Below are positions 28,841 to 39,900 of a stretch of DNA of 49,306 nt, one piece after another. Made by a program: the position numbers and the translations under genes. This stretch comes from Chrysochromulina tobinii (lineage: Eukaryota > Haptophyta > Prymnesiales > Chrysochromulinaceae): positions 1 through 49,306 of the forward strand of contig JWZX01003347.1 in the NCBI GenBank assembly GCA_001275005.1. Reading direction: 5' to 3'. A model generated the notes under the pieces. That model did no database searches. It saw only the letters and a list, made by a program, of their open reading frames with translations, and was not told where the DNA came from. Position 1 is the first letter of the stretch. Each line of letters begins with the position of its first letter.

Positions 28841-31435
28841 TCACGCAGCCACCCTCCTTGCCGCTGCCCTCGCATCCCTCGCATCCTCTGCCGCCTCCCT
28901 TGTGTACCTTCTCACCCATGACAAATTCCTCACCGTGTAATAATCCACCCACCCTTTCCTCGTCTCCCAATCCGCCCTCTCCGCCCCGGCCGTCACCGTC
29001 GCCAGCGCCGTCTCCGCCGCCCTCTCCGCCGTCTCCGCCGCCCTCTTCGCCAAGTCCGCTTCCTTTACCACTATTGCCGCTGCCTCCTCTGCCGCCTGTG
29101 CCGCCGCTTCCGCCACCTCTACATCCGGTGGCACACTCCACGCCGCCCTATACGCCCTCGTCCTCGCCGCCCTCGCCGCCTCTGCTGCCACCGCCACCGC
29201 CCTAGACGCCAGCGTTGACTGGTTGTATGCAGGTTGAAACACATTGAAGGCGTTGGCCGCCGCCATGAGTTCGATTTCTCCTTCGACGTACGTGCCCTCT
29301 CTTGACATGCGGTCGACAATGATTGCGTCGAGGGAGGCTTTGGAGGAGGTGCTGTTGCCGTCCAACCACAGCTCCAGTATGAGGCCGTCGTGATCGAGCG
29401 CGCCGTCAAGCTTGTGTGTTACGGCGCCGGCGCATGCTTGGTCAGGAGGCGTTGCCTCAGAACACGAGCAATGGCCGGCGTCGCGGCATTCTTGTCTTCT
29501 CGGCAGCAGCCCAAACGACTGACGATCGTACATGCGGAAGCGACGGGGCCGCCGCGCCATGAGCGGCAAGACCTCCGGTGGATAAAACAACATGTGATCT
29601 ATGTCATTCTGACGATTCCCGTTGCGCCTCCTGCCTGCACACTGCGATCGCACGTTTTCATCTGGGTCCAGCCGCTTAAACCCGCCGAACTCCTTGGGAT
29701 CGTATCCGGGCTGCAGCTCAATGTTGAAGTCGCCCGCAAAGAGACAGCAGAGCGCTGCATTCTCATCACACCACCGGCGCAAGTGCTCACACAGCTGCTT
29801 TACCACCGCCACCTGAGCGGGATTCTTAACGTTGTGCGTGTTCTGCCCGTGCCAAGTGGCCAGCAAAAACGAGTGGCCCGGCGGGTCCCGTTGCGTCGCC
29901 TTTGCGCACAAAAATCGCCCGTCGTAAGCTTCGTTTGGCAACCATTTGTAGAACTCAGAACTCGGTTTGTAGAACTCGGTCGGCATTTTTTCGAGGACAA
30001 AGGCTCCTGCTTGCCGCGTGGCGATGATGTTGAAGGTACCGCCCTCCACGCCGGGGATGCTGTAGAAGCCACTCTTGTTGGACACTTGTGTCTCCTGCGC
30101 ATACCTCCAGCAGCTGCAACGCATCTCGGAGCAGCGTTTGCAGGCGGCTTCTTCGGTCGTCAACGTGAACCCAAGCGTCCTTTGCACTCGCTTGTCGGTA
30201 CCGCCTGGGCCCTCTTTGCCATCTTTGCGACTGCCCCAATCGTACTCGTTGGCGATGAGGAAAGTGGCGCGTTGGCCCGCGTGGCGCACAGTTGTGTGGA
30301 TGTGCTTTTGCCGCACCTCTGCGGTCACCTTCTCCTTTTCCGCTGCCTCCTTCGTACTCATATCAGGGGTCATGTCATCGGCACTCGCAGGTGCCCCTGC
30401 CTCCTCTGCCCCTGCCTCCTCTGCCCATGCATCCTCGGCCCCTGCTGCCTCACCCTCGGCCCCTGCTGCCTCACCCTCGGCGGCGACGAGAGCGACATCT
30501 TCCACTTTGCCTACTTTGAAGAGGGTCTCCACTTTATCTCCCTTGGCTCCCTTGGCAGGCTTCTTCTTCTTGGCGATCGTCTCATCCTTCAGACGCTTCG
30601 CCTCCTCCTTCGCCTTTGCCGCCGCCTCTTTTTCCGCCTTAGCAGCGGCCACTTTCTTGGTGAGCGGCTTGACTGGGGCAGGCCTGCTGCCACCCGTGCC
30701 GAGGTTGGCCACCAAGATCACAGCAAGCTTTCCCTCTCTGACGAGATCAACACGAATCTCGCGCGTTCTTTTCCATGCTCGGCACAGCAAATGGGCTGCC
30801 CAATTGGCTGCAAAAGCTTCAAGCAAAAGCTTCTTGAACTGCCTATCGTGCAGAAGATTGGCCCCGTCGGCAGCTCCTTCTGCGAGCGGCGCGCTACCGG
30901 GGTCAGCCAGGGGGCAGTTCGCCAAGAAGGCCCTGAAGAAGCCATTGCCGCTCAACAACTTGTGCAAGGCCTCGCGTTTCAAGAAGGCCTCCGCGACGAT
31001 TCTCACGCGCCGAAGGATTATCATCGGCAGCGGTGGCTCTGGCACCGGCGGCTCCGGTGCCGCCAGCTCCTCTGCTGCGGGCTCCTCGGCCATGGGCGCC
31101 TCGGCACTTTCAGGGATGACCTCCAAGCTCACCTCCGCTGCAACCGGCTCCTCTACTGCAGCCGACTCCTCCACTGCAGTCGACTCGCGGGCGCTGTCTT
31201 TGCCGTTGGCTTTCTTCACCTTCTTTTTCTCCTTCTCCTTCGACTTGGGATCCTCAGCCTTCGCCTTTGGTGCAGCCGTTGATTCCTCAGCCTTCGCCTT
31301 TGGTGCAGCCTTCGCAGCCTTCGCAGCCGATGACGACTTCGCGGCCTTTTGCTCACTCCTCGCCGAGTCCGTTTTTGTTTTTGAGCTGCTTGCAGGTTCT
31401 TTGTTTGTCGCCTCGGGCGGCGGTTTGGGAGCCAT
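28841..31435 (-). CDS. Endonuclease/exonuclease/phosphatase (EEP)-fold protein, 864 aa
   Basis: A single exon starts at ATG 31435. The first ~130 residues are Lys/Ala/Glu-rich and disordered, then a helical region and Glu/Ala repeats (AEGEAAGAEGEAAGAED) follow. The C-terminal half has EEP landmarks: SFLLATWHGQN (~residue 518), the metal-binding LFAGDFN (~567), NDIDHML (~608) and LDHDG (~680) as the final Asp-His pair. By family this is a Mg2+-dependent phosphodiesterase fold cleaving nucleic acid or phospho-ester head groups. The substrate is undetermined. A Cys-rich insert (CKRCSEMRCSCW) sits before the core. The Ala-rich C-terminus is probably coiled coil. Long open frames on the opposite strand are codon-bias shadows. 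Confidence 0.7.
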   Translation of the reverse strand: MAPKPPPEATNKEPASSSKTKTDSARSEQKAAKSSSAAKAAKAAPKAKAEESTAAPKAKAEDPKSKEKEKKKVKKANGKDSARESTAVEESAAVEEPVAAEVSLEVIPESAEAPMAEEPAAEELAAPEPPVPEPPLPMIILRRVRIVAEAFLKREALHKLLSGNGFFRAFLANCPLADPGSAPLAEGAADGANLLHDRQFKKLLLEAFAANWAAHLLCRAWKRTREIRVDLVREGKLAVILVANLGTGGSRPAPVKPLTKKVAAAKAEKEAAAKAKEEAKRLKDETIAKKKKPAKGAKGDKVETLFKVGKVEDVALVAAEGEAAGAEGEAAGAEDAWAEEAGAEEAGAPASADDMTPDMSTKEAAEKEKVTAEVRQKHIHTTVRHAGQRATFLIANEYDWGSRKDGKEGPGGTDKRVQRTLGFTLTTEEAACKRCSEMRCSCWRYAQETQVSNKSGFYSIPGVEGGTFNIIATRQAGAFVLEKMPTEFYKPSSEFYKWLPNEAYDGRFLCAKATQRDPPGHSFLLATWHGQNTHNVKNPAQVAVVKQLCEHLRRWCDENAALCCLFAGDFNIELQPGYDPKEFGGFKRLDPDENVRSQCAGRRRNGNRQNDIDHMLFYPPEVLPLMARRPRRFRMYDRQSFGLLPRRQECRDAGHCSCSEATPPDQACAGAVTHKLDGALDHDGLILELWLDGNSTSSKASLDAIIVDRMSREGTYVEGEIELMAAANAFNVFQPAYNQSTLASRAVAVAAEAARAARTRAYRAAWSVPPDVEVAEAAAQAAEEAAAIVVKEADLAKRAAETAERAAETALATVTAGAERADWETRKGWVDYYTVRNLSWVRRYTREAAEDARDARAAARRVAA

Positions 31436-31873
31436 CCAGTCTGGTTACGCTGCCAGAGGAGGGCCACACCCGCTCGGGGTCACCCGTTTCAATGCAAGTT
31501 TCAGTCAGATCAGACAGTTTCGTCGCGCTCATCACACCATTTCGGGTTGGGAGTCCTTGTTTTCTACAATAGTATGCGTGGATCCATGGAAATGGTCTGG
31601 CGAACGTTTCTACCTGTTCGGTTCAAACACCGGGGCAGCCGGGACACAAAAACACCGATTACCCCAAAACACTGTGCGTACATGTTAGCATATGACCGTT
31701 TTCGGGATACCACCGGTCCCGATCCGTGACTCGGTAAGTGCCGAAAACGCTCATATTTGACTGGCTATCTAATGCTGTGCGTGGCTATCTAATGCTGTGC
31801 GTGGCTCTGCTAAACAGCGCGTCCTGGCAAACAGTTGGGGATCATGGTGGGGCCCAAGCGCCATGGATGGGGC
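31436..31873. other. Spacer between two minus-strand genes with a 20-bp tandem repeat
   Basis: This is the upstream region of the EEP-like gene and the 3' side of the transporter gene. GGCTATCTAATGCTGTGCGT occurs twice in tandem (31763-31802). No gene is seen. Confidence 0.65.
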
Positions 31874-33217
31874 TCATGCGGTGCGGCACGAGTCGAAGGC
31901 TCCGATGAGAGCGCTGGCCATGCCAGCCGTCCCCATGGCCATGATGACGACCATCCGTGCGATCGCAGCGGGCGTGCGCTCGGCTGGAGGCATCAGCTTG
32001 AGGTAGAACCACGGAGGGAAGATGAAGATCATCGCGTTGTTGCACGTCCCGCCCACGAGACCCATGACGCAGAAAAAGTGTGTGCCAATTGCCCAGATCA
32101 TCAGGGCCACGCAGCCCATGGTGAGCGCTCGTATCGCCACCTGCTGTGCACTGTAGTCGGCGGCCCCTGCGTAGTGGTCCATGATCTGGCCCAGAGGGAT
32201 GTGCACGGTCACAGCAGCGAAGAGCAGATGGACGGTCACTGCGATCAGGCCAAAGGTGTGAAGAGCAGATAGACGGTCACTGCGATCAGGTGCAATCAGA
32301 TGCAATCACGTACCTGCGATCAGGCCAAAGGTGTCGATAGGGCCGCTAAAGTTGGTGAGGATGTCGGAGCCCACAGCTCCGCCGAGCGTGAGCACCGAGC
32401 CGATGGAGGATGCGAGATACATCGAGGTGCAGGCAGCAAAGGAGCCGACGATGGCCTTGCGGAATCGCGCGGGTGTCGGGTTGAGCATGGTCGCCTGCAG
32501 CGCGGGAAGAATGGCATGCCCTCCGAATCCGAAGAGAATCACACCAAACGCAGAGCCGAAGGTCGAGAAGGTCACCGCCGGAGGTGGCGCGTACGGATCG
32601 TGGGGAGCATCCGTGGCGCACAGGATCACGACGACGACGACGAGAACGACCGATGCGAGGATGGCGAGGATGGCGGTGCCCCAAACGTGGCCCGGGCGAA
32701 GGAGCATCAGCGGCGCAAGAGCCCCGGAGCCGACGAGACTAAAGAAGAGGCTCGAGCGCTGCGGGACGAGTTTGTTCAGATTGATCCCCGAAATCAAAAG
32801 GAAGAGGACGAGCACACAGAACTGGGTGAGCACCTGCGCTAAAGTGACCGCTGCTGCACCGACTGCTCCGGCCGCCTTCCACCCTATCGCAGCATACGGC
32901 GAGCGAGCAAAGTAGCTGCTCTCGCATGGTTCCTCCGACGCGTACGCATCCGCACCTTCGACAATCTTCTTACGTGGCGTAGTCAGGCTGTAGCAACGAC
33001 CTAAAATGTCAGCCGTGTAGGCGGAGAGAATCGCTGCGCACACTACCAAAACGGAGCCAGCCACGAGGCCAGACTGATTGATGGCTTTAGGAAGTGACAA
33101 GATCCCAGCACCGGCACAGTTGGCGATGATGAGCAGCGACGTTTGCACGATCCCGTTCTTCACGATCACCCGTGGAAGAACATGGTCCGCCGCTGGCAGC
33201 AACTCATCGCCCAACAT
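31874..33217 (-). CDS. AAAP-family amino-acid transporter (2 exons, 422 aa)
   Basis: Exons 33217-32314 and 32238-31874 join in phase 1 (ATCGCAG|GTACGT to GATCGCAG|TGACC). The protein begins after ~20 residues with SLLIIANCAGAGILSLPKAI, the typical first helix of the SLC38/Aa_trans group. Hydrophobic spans follow at regular spacing (about 10-11 in total). The length fits the family. By family it is a proton- or sodium-coupled amino-acid carrier in the plasma or vacuolar membrane; the substrate is unknown. The intron contains copies of the exon edges (see repeat entry). The start is the first ATG in frame. Confidence 0.85.
32219..32334 (-). repeat. Intron bounded by copies of its own exon junction
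   Basis: The 21-nt exon end (coding strand ACACCTTTGGCCTGATCGCA + G) is repeated exactly at the 3' end of the intron (32239-32259 versus 32314-32334). The 20-nt exon start is also repeated inside the intron (32219-32238 versus 32260-32279, one mismatch). The only other material is 34 nt starting GTACGTGATTGCATCTGATT. The total intron is 75 nt. Using the internal CAG acceptor (34-nt intron) would lead to a stop. Confidence 0.88.
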
Positions 33218-33298
33218 CAAAAGTGATGAGAGTTTCGTCGATTTTGATTCGTACGCGTGAAATCACAGGAGGAAAGTCCGTTTCATCTCGAACCCTCC

Positions 33299-34093
33299 CT
33301 AGGGACCTACGTCGCAGCTTTCACTCTCGCCTGCTGCTCGCTTGGCTAGGCAGAACTCATGCGCACGCTCGAGTAGCGCCGCGTCCGGCCGCCATGGCAC
33401 TACTTCGCCAGGTCGGCGCACCAAATCCCCAAGCAACAGGTCGCCCACGCGCACTCGGACGAGGCGGAGCGTTGGGTGCCCGACGGAGGCCGTCATTCGG
33501 CGCACCTGACGAAATTTGCCCTCGATGAGCGTGAGTGCGATCCAGCTTGTGGGCGTCTCTAAAATGGTCCCATCCATCTTCTTCCTCTTCAGTCCCGGAT
33601 GAGGCGAGCGGCGCAGAGGCAGCTTAGGTGGCTCGTCGAGCCTGCAGACCTTGCACGGTCGCGTCAGATGCGACTCTCCGCCCTTCAACGAGAGCACCAC
33701 GCCACCAGCAGCAAGGCGTTCCATGTCGGCTGTGCCCATCTCACCCTCAATTTGAGCGTAGTACTCCTTCTCAATTTGACGAGACTTTGTGATGAAATGG
33801 CTGAGGCTACCGTCGGTGGTGAGGAGCAGCAGGCCTTCGGAGTCTTGGTCAAGACGTCCGATGGCCATAGTCGCCGGTGAGAGCGAGGACGCGCCGAGAA
33901 GATCGCTCAAGAGACGTTGGCGCATGCGAAGTCTTGGGGAGATGTTGGCGTCAGCGCGAAACTGAGAGATGAAGCCGTCTGGCTTGTACACCATGGCATG
34001 TTCAGCCACGGCCGCCGTAGGAAGCCGCCGCCTGTAAATCTCCGTGAGAGCCGAGAGCCGTCGTAGGCCTGGGCGCAAAAGGCGGCCGTGCAT
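33299..34093 (-). CDS. RluE/RsuA-type pseudouridine synthase (264 aa)
   Basis: The landmarks are YKPDGFISQF, the catalytic block MAIGRLDQDSEGLLLLTTDG with the nucleophilic Asp, KEYYAQIEGE, and EGKFRQVRRM near the C-terminus. These match the family that converts one uridine of large-subunit rRNA to pseudouridine. Like RluE, it has no N-terminal S4 domain. The start is the first in-frame ATG. The basic N-terminus (HGRLLRPGLRRL) could be an organelle-targeting peptide, which would fit a bacterial-type enzyme, but this is inferred. It follows the transporter gene in the same orientation with only ~80 bp between. Confidence 0.85.
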   Translation of the reverse strand: MHGRLLRPGLRRLSALTEIYRRRLPTAAVAEHAMVYKPDGFISQFRADANISPRLRMRQRLLSDLLGASSLSPATMAIGRLDQDSEGLLLLTTDGSLSHFITKSRQIEKEYYAQIEGEMGTADMERLAAGGVVLSLKGGESHLTRPCKVCRLDEPPKLPLRRSPHPGLKRKKMDGTILETPTSWIALTLIEGKFRQVRRMTASVGHPTLRLVRVRVGDLLLGDLVRRPGEVVPWRPDAALLERAHEFCLAKRAAGESESCDVGP

Positions 34094-34363
34094 GTGTGAA
34101 TGCTGCTGCAGCTGCTGCTGCTGCTGTGAAACACACAAACGCGCACACTCTCCGGACCCCCAAGCACGAGGGCCTCCACATCATGCGAAGGTTCAATACA
34201 ACGCTCCCGCAGTCAAAACGGGTCGACGGCGCTCGTGCAAGCGCGCCTGCCGGGGTCGCGTTTACAGTACATGTACGTTTACAGAGACTACTGACAGAAG
34301 GCCAGGTGCAACTGTGAATGTGTACGCGTCTGCTGTGAGTTTTGGTTGAAATTCGTTTCGCGC
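34094..34363. other. Divergent intergenic region with a CTG/CAG tract
   Basis: This separates the pseudouridine synthase (-) and the fucosyltransferase-like gene (+). A short (CTG)n run (34101-34129) lies just upstream of the synthase ATG. No separate gene is seen. Confidence 0.55.
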
Positions 34364-35887
34364 ATGCACTATGCTGGACGGGCGTCCGTTACTTTTCACG
34401 CCTCCAAACATCCCTGGAGCCTGTCCAGGCGTTATTGCACAATGCGTGCACATTCGGATGCAGCACCCACCTGTCGCGTGAGGATGCCACCGCCAAGCGA
34501 TTCCGACACCGCCGCATCGGCTCCTGCCCACCGTGAACGACCGCGAAATCTTGCACCGTGGCAGCACGTCCGTGCCTTTGCACACCCGTGGATGTTTGTG
34601 CCCGCAGCCATACGCCACGACGATGGTTGGTTACCATTGATTCGCACACTGCAGCACCCGGAACTGTGCTCACGGTACATGCTCGTTGAAGACGACATGC
34701 TACGCGCTGGCCTTGGCTTCACCGGCCGCTTGCTTGCATCCGCGCTTCTGCTAGCCGTTCGCCATGGCCGCGTGCTGCTGGAGGTGCCGCAGGTCAATGG
34801 CACGGCATCCAACCACTCAGGGATGCCCTATGGTCGCTGGTGTGATCAGCCGCCTCATACACTGCAGTGCGCTTTTGAGCCTTGGACGCACTGCGCACCA
34901 CCCCAAAGTCATCGTGACGTCGTGATATTCGAGACAGAGTGTGCTTGCTTGTTGCATGGGAAGTTCGAGATGGATCGGATGCCACAGTTGCACACCACCA
35001 ACTGTACGGGGCATAAGGACTCTCTTCTCAACCGCGGTCGCTGCCTGCTGCACCATAAGGCAGCGGTGATGCAAGTCAAGCTGAGCTCCATCTACCGAAT
35101 GCGATTCCTGTACGAGAGCCCCGGGGATGCCGCGTTCAGCGTGCTTCGTGCCGCGCAGCGCTACCTGTTAACGCCGCGGCCGTGGGTACGCGCGCTCGCG
35201 CGGTGTTTCAAGCGGCAGCACGGGCTGCACTCCGGCCGCTTTCTCAGCGTGCACATTCGCAGCTCGCCCGAGAAGAGTGCTGAGGCTGCTCGCTCTAACA
35301 AGCGCATGCCACCGGTGAAAGCTTACATCCGGCTGACCCAGCTCGTGACCAACGTGACGGGCTTTCGCCAGGTGATCCTGCAGACAGCGAGCCCACGAGC
35401 GCTGAGCGAATATGTCGCATGGGCCACCACGGCCAATGTGAGTGTGAGCTACACTGAGAACCCTCGCGAGGAGGGTGATTCATGGGGTGGATGGAAGGCT
35501 GACGATCACTCCACGCCGACCGCGGTGGCGGCCGTGAATCTGTATCTTGCCTCCGGGGCTGCCGTCCTCATCTCGCCCACGCCCTCGGTGAGCCTGTGGA
35601 CGACGCTTCTGATACACCATCTGGGCTACGACTCGAGTCCGAACGCATCGCACGTACCTCGAGTCGGTGGCGGCCATGTTGCTTGGCATAGCGCCGACCT
35701 CGGCGAGATGTCCTTCAATTGCGAGCCGCGCGCCAGCAACCTTGTCGCGGTCGTTCGCGCTGCGGCTTTTGTCGCCCCACGGGTCTCGCTCGTCGAGCAG
35801 CGCCTGTGGAACGAGAGTTCAAGTGGCGGCTGCACGGGTAGGGCACGGGGCACAGTCATAGATTCACGTACACTTACACAGTCGTAG
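34364..35887 (+). CDS. Fucosyltransferase-like (GT23-type) protein, 507 aa
   Basis: A single exon from the first in-frame ATG. GLGFTGRLLASALLLAVRHG followed by RWCDQPPHTLQCAFEPWTHC resembles the donor-site entry of alpha-1,6-fucosyltransferases. FLSVHIRSSPEKSAEAA (~295-311) then PVKAYIRLTQ corresponds to the HVRRxDK..EA block that binds GDP-fucose. Here HIRSSPEK keeps the first Arg and the Lys but not the second Arg-x-Asp. The end region (AVNLYLASGAAVLISPTPSV) fits the family's last strand-helix. It would act in the Golgi on glycans, but no clear signal anchor is seen in this start, so an upstream exon may be missing. There are several N-glycosylation sites (NGT, NHS, NCT, NVT, NVS). Confidence 0.5.
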   Translation: MHYAGRASVTFHASKHPWSLSRRYCTMRAHSDAAPTCRVRMPPPSDSDTAASAPAHRERPRNLAPWQHVRAFAHPWMFVPAAIRHDDGWLPLIRTLQHPELCSRYMLVEDDMLRAGLGFTGRLLASALLLAVRHGRVLLEVPQVNGTASNHSGMPYGRWCDQPPHTLQCAFEPWTHCAPPQSHRDVVIFETECACLLHGKFEMDRMPQLHTTNCTGHKDSLLNRGRCLLHHKAAVMQVKLSSIYRMRFLYESPGDAAFSVLRAAQRYLLTPRPWVRALARCFKRQHGLHSGRFLSVHIRSSPEKSAEAARSNKRMPPVKAYIRLTQLVTNVTGFRQVILQTASPRALSEYVAWATTANVSVSYTENPREEGDSWGGWKADDHSTPTAVAAVNLYLASGAAVLISPTPSVSLWTTLLIHHLGYDSSPNASHVPRVGGGHVAWHSADLGEMSFNCEPRASNLVAVVRAAAFVAPRVSLVEQRLWNESSSGGCTGRARGTVIDSRTLTQS

Positions 35888-36945
35888 ATTCACGGTCGGA
35901 TCATGGCGGGCTGGAAGAAAGAGCTGAGCGCCGGCCGGCCGGGCCGCCAAGACTGTTCTGACTACTTGATGACCCGAACTTAATCCCCAGGATGCGACAC
36001 GAAGGGCATGCGGTTAACATGCGGTATGGAGCTGAGCTGCAGAGTGCAGTTGCTGCATGCTGGACCTGGAGTGAGAACGAGTCTACAGACTTAATCCAAT
36101 CGCAATCCCTCGTGCCGCCCCTCCACTTCCTGGTACTGCTTGTTTTCCCCTTACCGGCACTTGGTGCCCGGATCTTGGATTTAAGTTTCAATTTCGAATC
36201 AGAACCCCATCTTACAATTTTTGATTGGTAAAGATAGTGATTTGTATTGGTGGTTTCAGCGTGCGGAGCGCTGCTACGGGCGCACTCGGCACACGGCAGG
36301 GAGCCGCCCCCCCCAATACATGTAAGGTTAATTAGGGCTCAGCGCCCAATGTCAGCGCCGGGGAACTAGCGCACCAACTGGCTGTTATCGGCTGTGAACG
36401 AAAGGCGGCGCATCTGAGGAATCTTATATGAGAGCGCGCCCTCGTTCACGCGAGAATCATGGAAGCCGACGAGGACGACGGCATCCCGCGATCCCGCACG
36501 AGGCCACCCCGCTCGCACGTACGCTCAAGAACGCTCACTCAAAAAAAAGCACACTTAAAGTACACACCAACCACCCCAGCAGCCACCAGCAAACATCCAA
36601 GTATTACTGTACGGAACCGGAAGTAGTCTTAGCACAGGACAGTAGCCAGAACGACAGAGATGATCTCCGAAATTAACGATCTCGGATAATATCTCGGCGA
36701 GTTCAGGTGAAGCGCCGCGGATGCGCGAGACGCATCCTAGGATCGGTTGGGCCCAATGCCGTGTATGTCCCTATAGCATAGAAGATGCTAACCGTGTACC
36801 TATGCACAGGACACAGTTCACAGAGCTTGAGCGCTCCAAACGAACAAACCATATGCCCGGCGCCACGCGTCCGTTTCACTTGTGCGAGTGACCTTTTTGA
36901 GGACTCACAAAAGGCCCAACCGACGCGTACACAGCGAGGTTGCCA
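35888..36945. other. Intergenic region, ~1.06 kb, no gene seen
   Basis: This is less GC-rich than the genes and full of stops in all frames. A run of C (36307-36316) and an A8 run (36541-36548) occur. The short open frames (such as 36428-36676) show no recognisable protein. It presumably contains the terminator of the upstream gene and the promoter of the next. Confidence 0.55.
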
Positions 36946-39900
36946 ATGGCAGCACCCGCGCCGGCGGAGGAGGCCCTACGAGCCGACGAGGTGGATGAGG
37001 TGGCGCCGGGCGCTGCCGCCGGAGAGCCTGAGCCAGAGCTACCGGAGCTGCGTTCGGTGGGCCCCGTGGATTCCTCTTCGGAATCTGATCAAGTGGACTG
37101 TACAAATGACGAGCCAGCGATAGCAGCAGCACCAGCGGAGCTCACGGCAGCCACTTCCACGGCCGATGCTGCTCAAATAGAAATGCCCAAAACGCCTGCC
37201 GGGGCCGTGATGGAGGAGGTGATCGCTGCGAGTGTCCTGGCCGTTACCGGTGAGGCGGAGGAGGAGGCAAGCAAGGCCGCCGAGACCAAGGAGAATGCGC
37301 CGCGGCAGGCCGGCGCCGGCGTGCTGGTCGCCTTCGAGCCTCCGCGGTCGCAGCTGCCGCCGCCGGACCAAACTTCAAGCGTGGCCGGCATCATCGGGCA
37401 GCTCAAGATGGCGCTCGCTATGAATTTGCCTCGGATCATCGACACGTTCCGCGAGATTGACGAGGACCAGTCGGGCAAGATCAACAAGCGCGGGTTCCGG
37501 CTCGCGCTGCAGAAGCTTGGCATTGTCGCCCACAAGTCTACGTGCGACCTCACGTTCGACTCGCTCGACAACGATCGCTCCGGCGCGATCGAATACGAAG
37601 AGCTCAAAACTCACCTGCGGCTGTTGCCGGACTTGACCGATGAGCCAGCGATAGCAGCAGCACCAGCAGAGCTCACGGCAGCCACTTCCACGGCCGATGC
37701 TGTTGAAAGTGAAAGGCCCAAAACGCCTGCCGAGGCCGTGGTGGAGGGGGTGATCGCTGCGAGTGTCATGGCCGTTACCGCTGAAAGGCCCAAAACGCCT
37801 GCGGAGGTTGTGATGGAGGGGGTGATCACTGCGAGTGTCCTGGCCGTTACCGGTGAGGCGCTGCCGGACTCTGCCGATGAGCCAGCGATAGCAGCATCAG
37901 CAGCAGAGTTCACGGCGGTCACCTCTATGAATGACGAGCAAGCGGTAGTAGCAGCAGGGGCAACAGAAAACGTGGTGCTCCTCAAAGCTGTTCTGCAGGA
38001 GGACGAAGACGGCAAGGAGAAGCTCGGTCAACGGATCCACCGCGAGGTCGCCTTTGTCCAAGATTGGAATGAGAATCAACTTGCAGAGGCAGGCTTCACC
38101 CCAGAGGAGCAGCTTCATATCGACAACATAGAGCCACCTAACCCTACGCGTCGACAACTCTTTGGATTCAACTCGCAGGCCTTGACGACGCCTCAACGAA
38201 AGTACCTCGCTTCGTCGAGCACCGAAGATGATGCGGAATACATGAGAGGAGAAGTCAAGAGTGCGGCCGATATGAACAAGGCCGTTACACCACCGCGCCG
38301 GAGAAGCTGGCTACGCTGGCTTTGGCCGGGGCGTTCGAAAGCGGGCAGAGTCGGCGACGCTGGATCACAGGTTGATGCACAGGCCGGAACTCAGGAAGTC
38401 GAGAATGAGCCGGAAGAGGAGCTGGCCGATGGGTGGCAGGCGGAGATGCTCGACGACGGGCGGATCTTTTATTGGAACGCCAAGACTGAGGAGACTTCAT
38501 GGGTGCGCCCTTCCAAGCCCAAGCAACCCGAGCCGCCCGAGCCGCCCAAGCTCGTCGGCAGAATCGGTAGGAAACTTGCACTGCTGCATAGGCTCAAGAA
38601 TAACGCCAACGCTGGCGCCTCCCGAATCAAGGCGAAGCTCGAACGTGACTGGTATAAGCTCAGGAGCATCACGCTACTGGACGTTGGACGTTGGGCAAGC
38701 TACCTGTTCACGACCTTAAGCCATCCCTTCCGTTCGATGTTCTTGGCGTGTTCGGTCGGCTTAATGGGCTTTTTGTGTGTGCCTGTACTGCTGCTGCTGC
38801 TGCCCATTCGACGCTTTCGTCCCACGTGGTGGTACTCTATTACCAATCCACTCTTTGCTCAGCTGTGGGCGACCTTCATCGTCGCATTCGAAGTCTTTGG
38901 TGGACTCCGCATCTCCTTCTTTGGGGAAGAGCCCATGCCTGGCGAGAAGCTCGTCATCTTTGCAAATCACCACTCCTCTTGTGATTGGCTGGTACTCCTT
39001 GGTCTCGCAGCCCGGTTTCGCGCGTTGGAAGGCACGCGATTTGTTGCTGAGACACCGACATCCAACATCCCCTTTTTCAAAACCATGCTGTGGCTGCAGC
39101 AGACCGGGACGTCGTCGGACTTCATTGCGACGTCGCGCGACCTCGGGGAGCACTCTCGTTCGCTGTGGCTGTGCCTCTTCCCGGAGAACAACAAGGTGTT
39201 GCCCGATGCAAGTCCAAGCACAGCTCGCACATGGACGTGGCGCCGTCGCGGCTCATCACAGCGGGTGCAGCCACAAGACGAGAGTCCCAAGCTGCCTGGG
39301 TCGTCCGAATCGGTGCCTCCGCCGACATTGTCGGTAAAGTGCCCACCAGGCTTTGGGGCGGGACACACCGTGACGGTGGAGGATCCGAGCACCGGGAAGG
39401 AGTGGCAGGTGACGATGCCAGAGGGGATCGCGCCCGGCCAGACCTCTGAGTGGATAATACCCCAAGCACCCAAACCGCCCCCCAAGAAAAGATTTTGGGA
39501 CTCGTGGACGAACGAAGACGCTGCAGCAGCTGCCGACAGACTCTTTAAAGAGCTCGACGCCGACGGGAGTGGCAAAATCTCTCGCTCAGAGCTTGAGTTG
39601 TGTATGCGGGAGATCTATGGCAAGCCTCTGGAGGCTGAGGTTCTCGACAAAATGATTGCGGATTTTGACGTGGATGGCGATGGTGAGATTGACCTCATGG
39701 AGTTCCGGATAATGATGCGTGCCTGCGAGAAAGAAGCAGAGGCTGCCAAAGAGGCTATGACGAAGCTCAAAGAGCGCGCGCATGCGGCCGACCTGGTGGC
39801 AAAGCTGCGGCGCGTCTTACTGAAAAAGGGGTTGTTTCGCGTGTTCGAGACCTTTCGCAAGATTGATGTGGACGGTTCCGGCGAAATCGAAGTCGATGAA

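Noticed and set aside
29390-31688. Long plus-strand open frames (630 and 537 codons) opposite the EEP-like gene
   Set aside because: They mirror the codon bias of the minus-strand gene, lack domain-like sequence, and the minus strand carries clear EEP motifs and a proper ATG.
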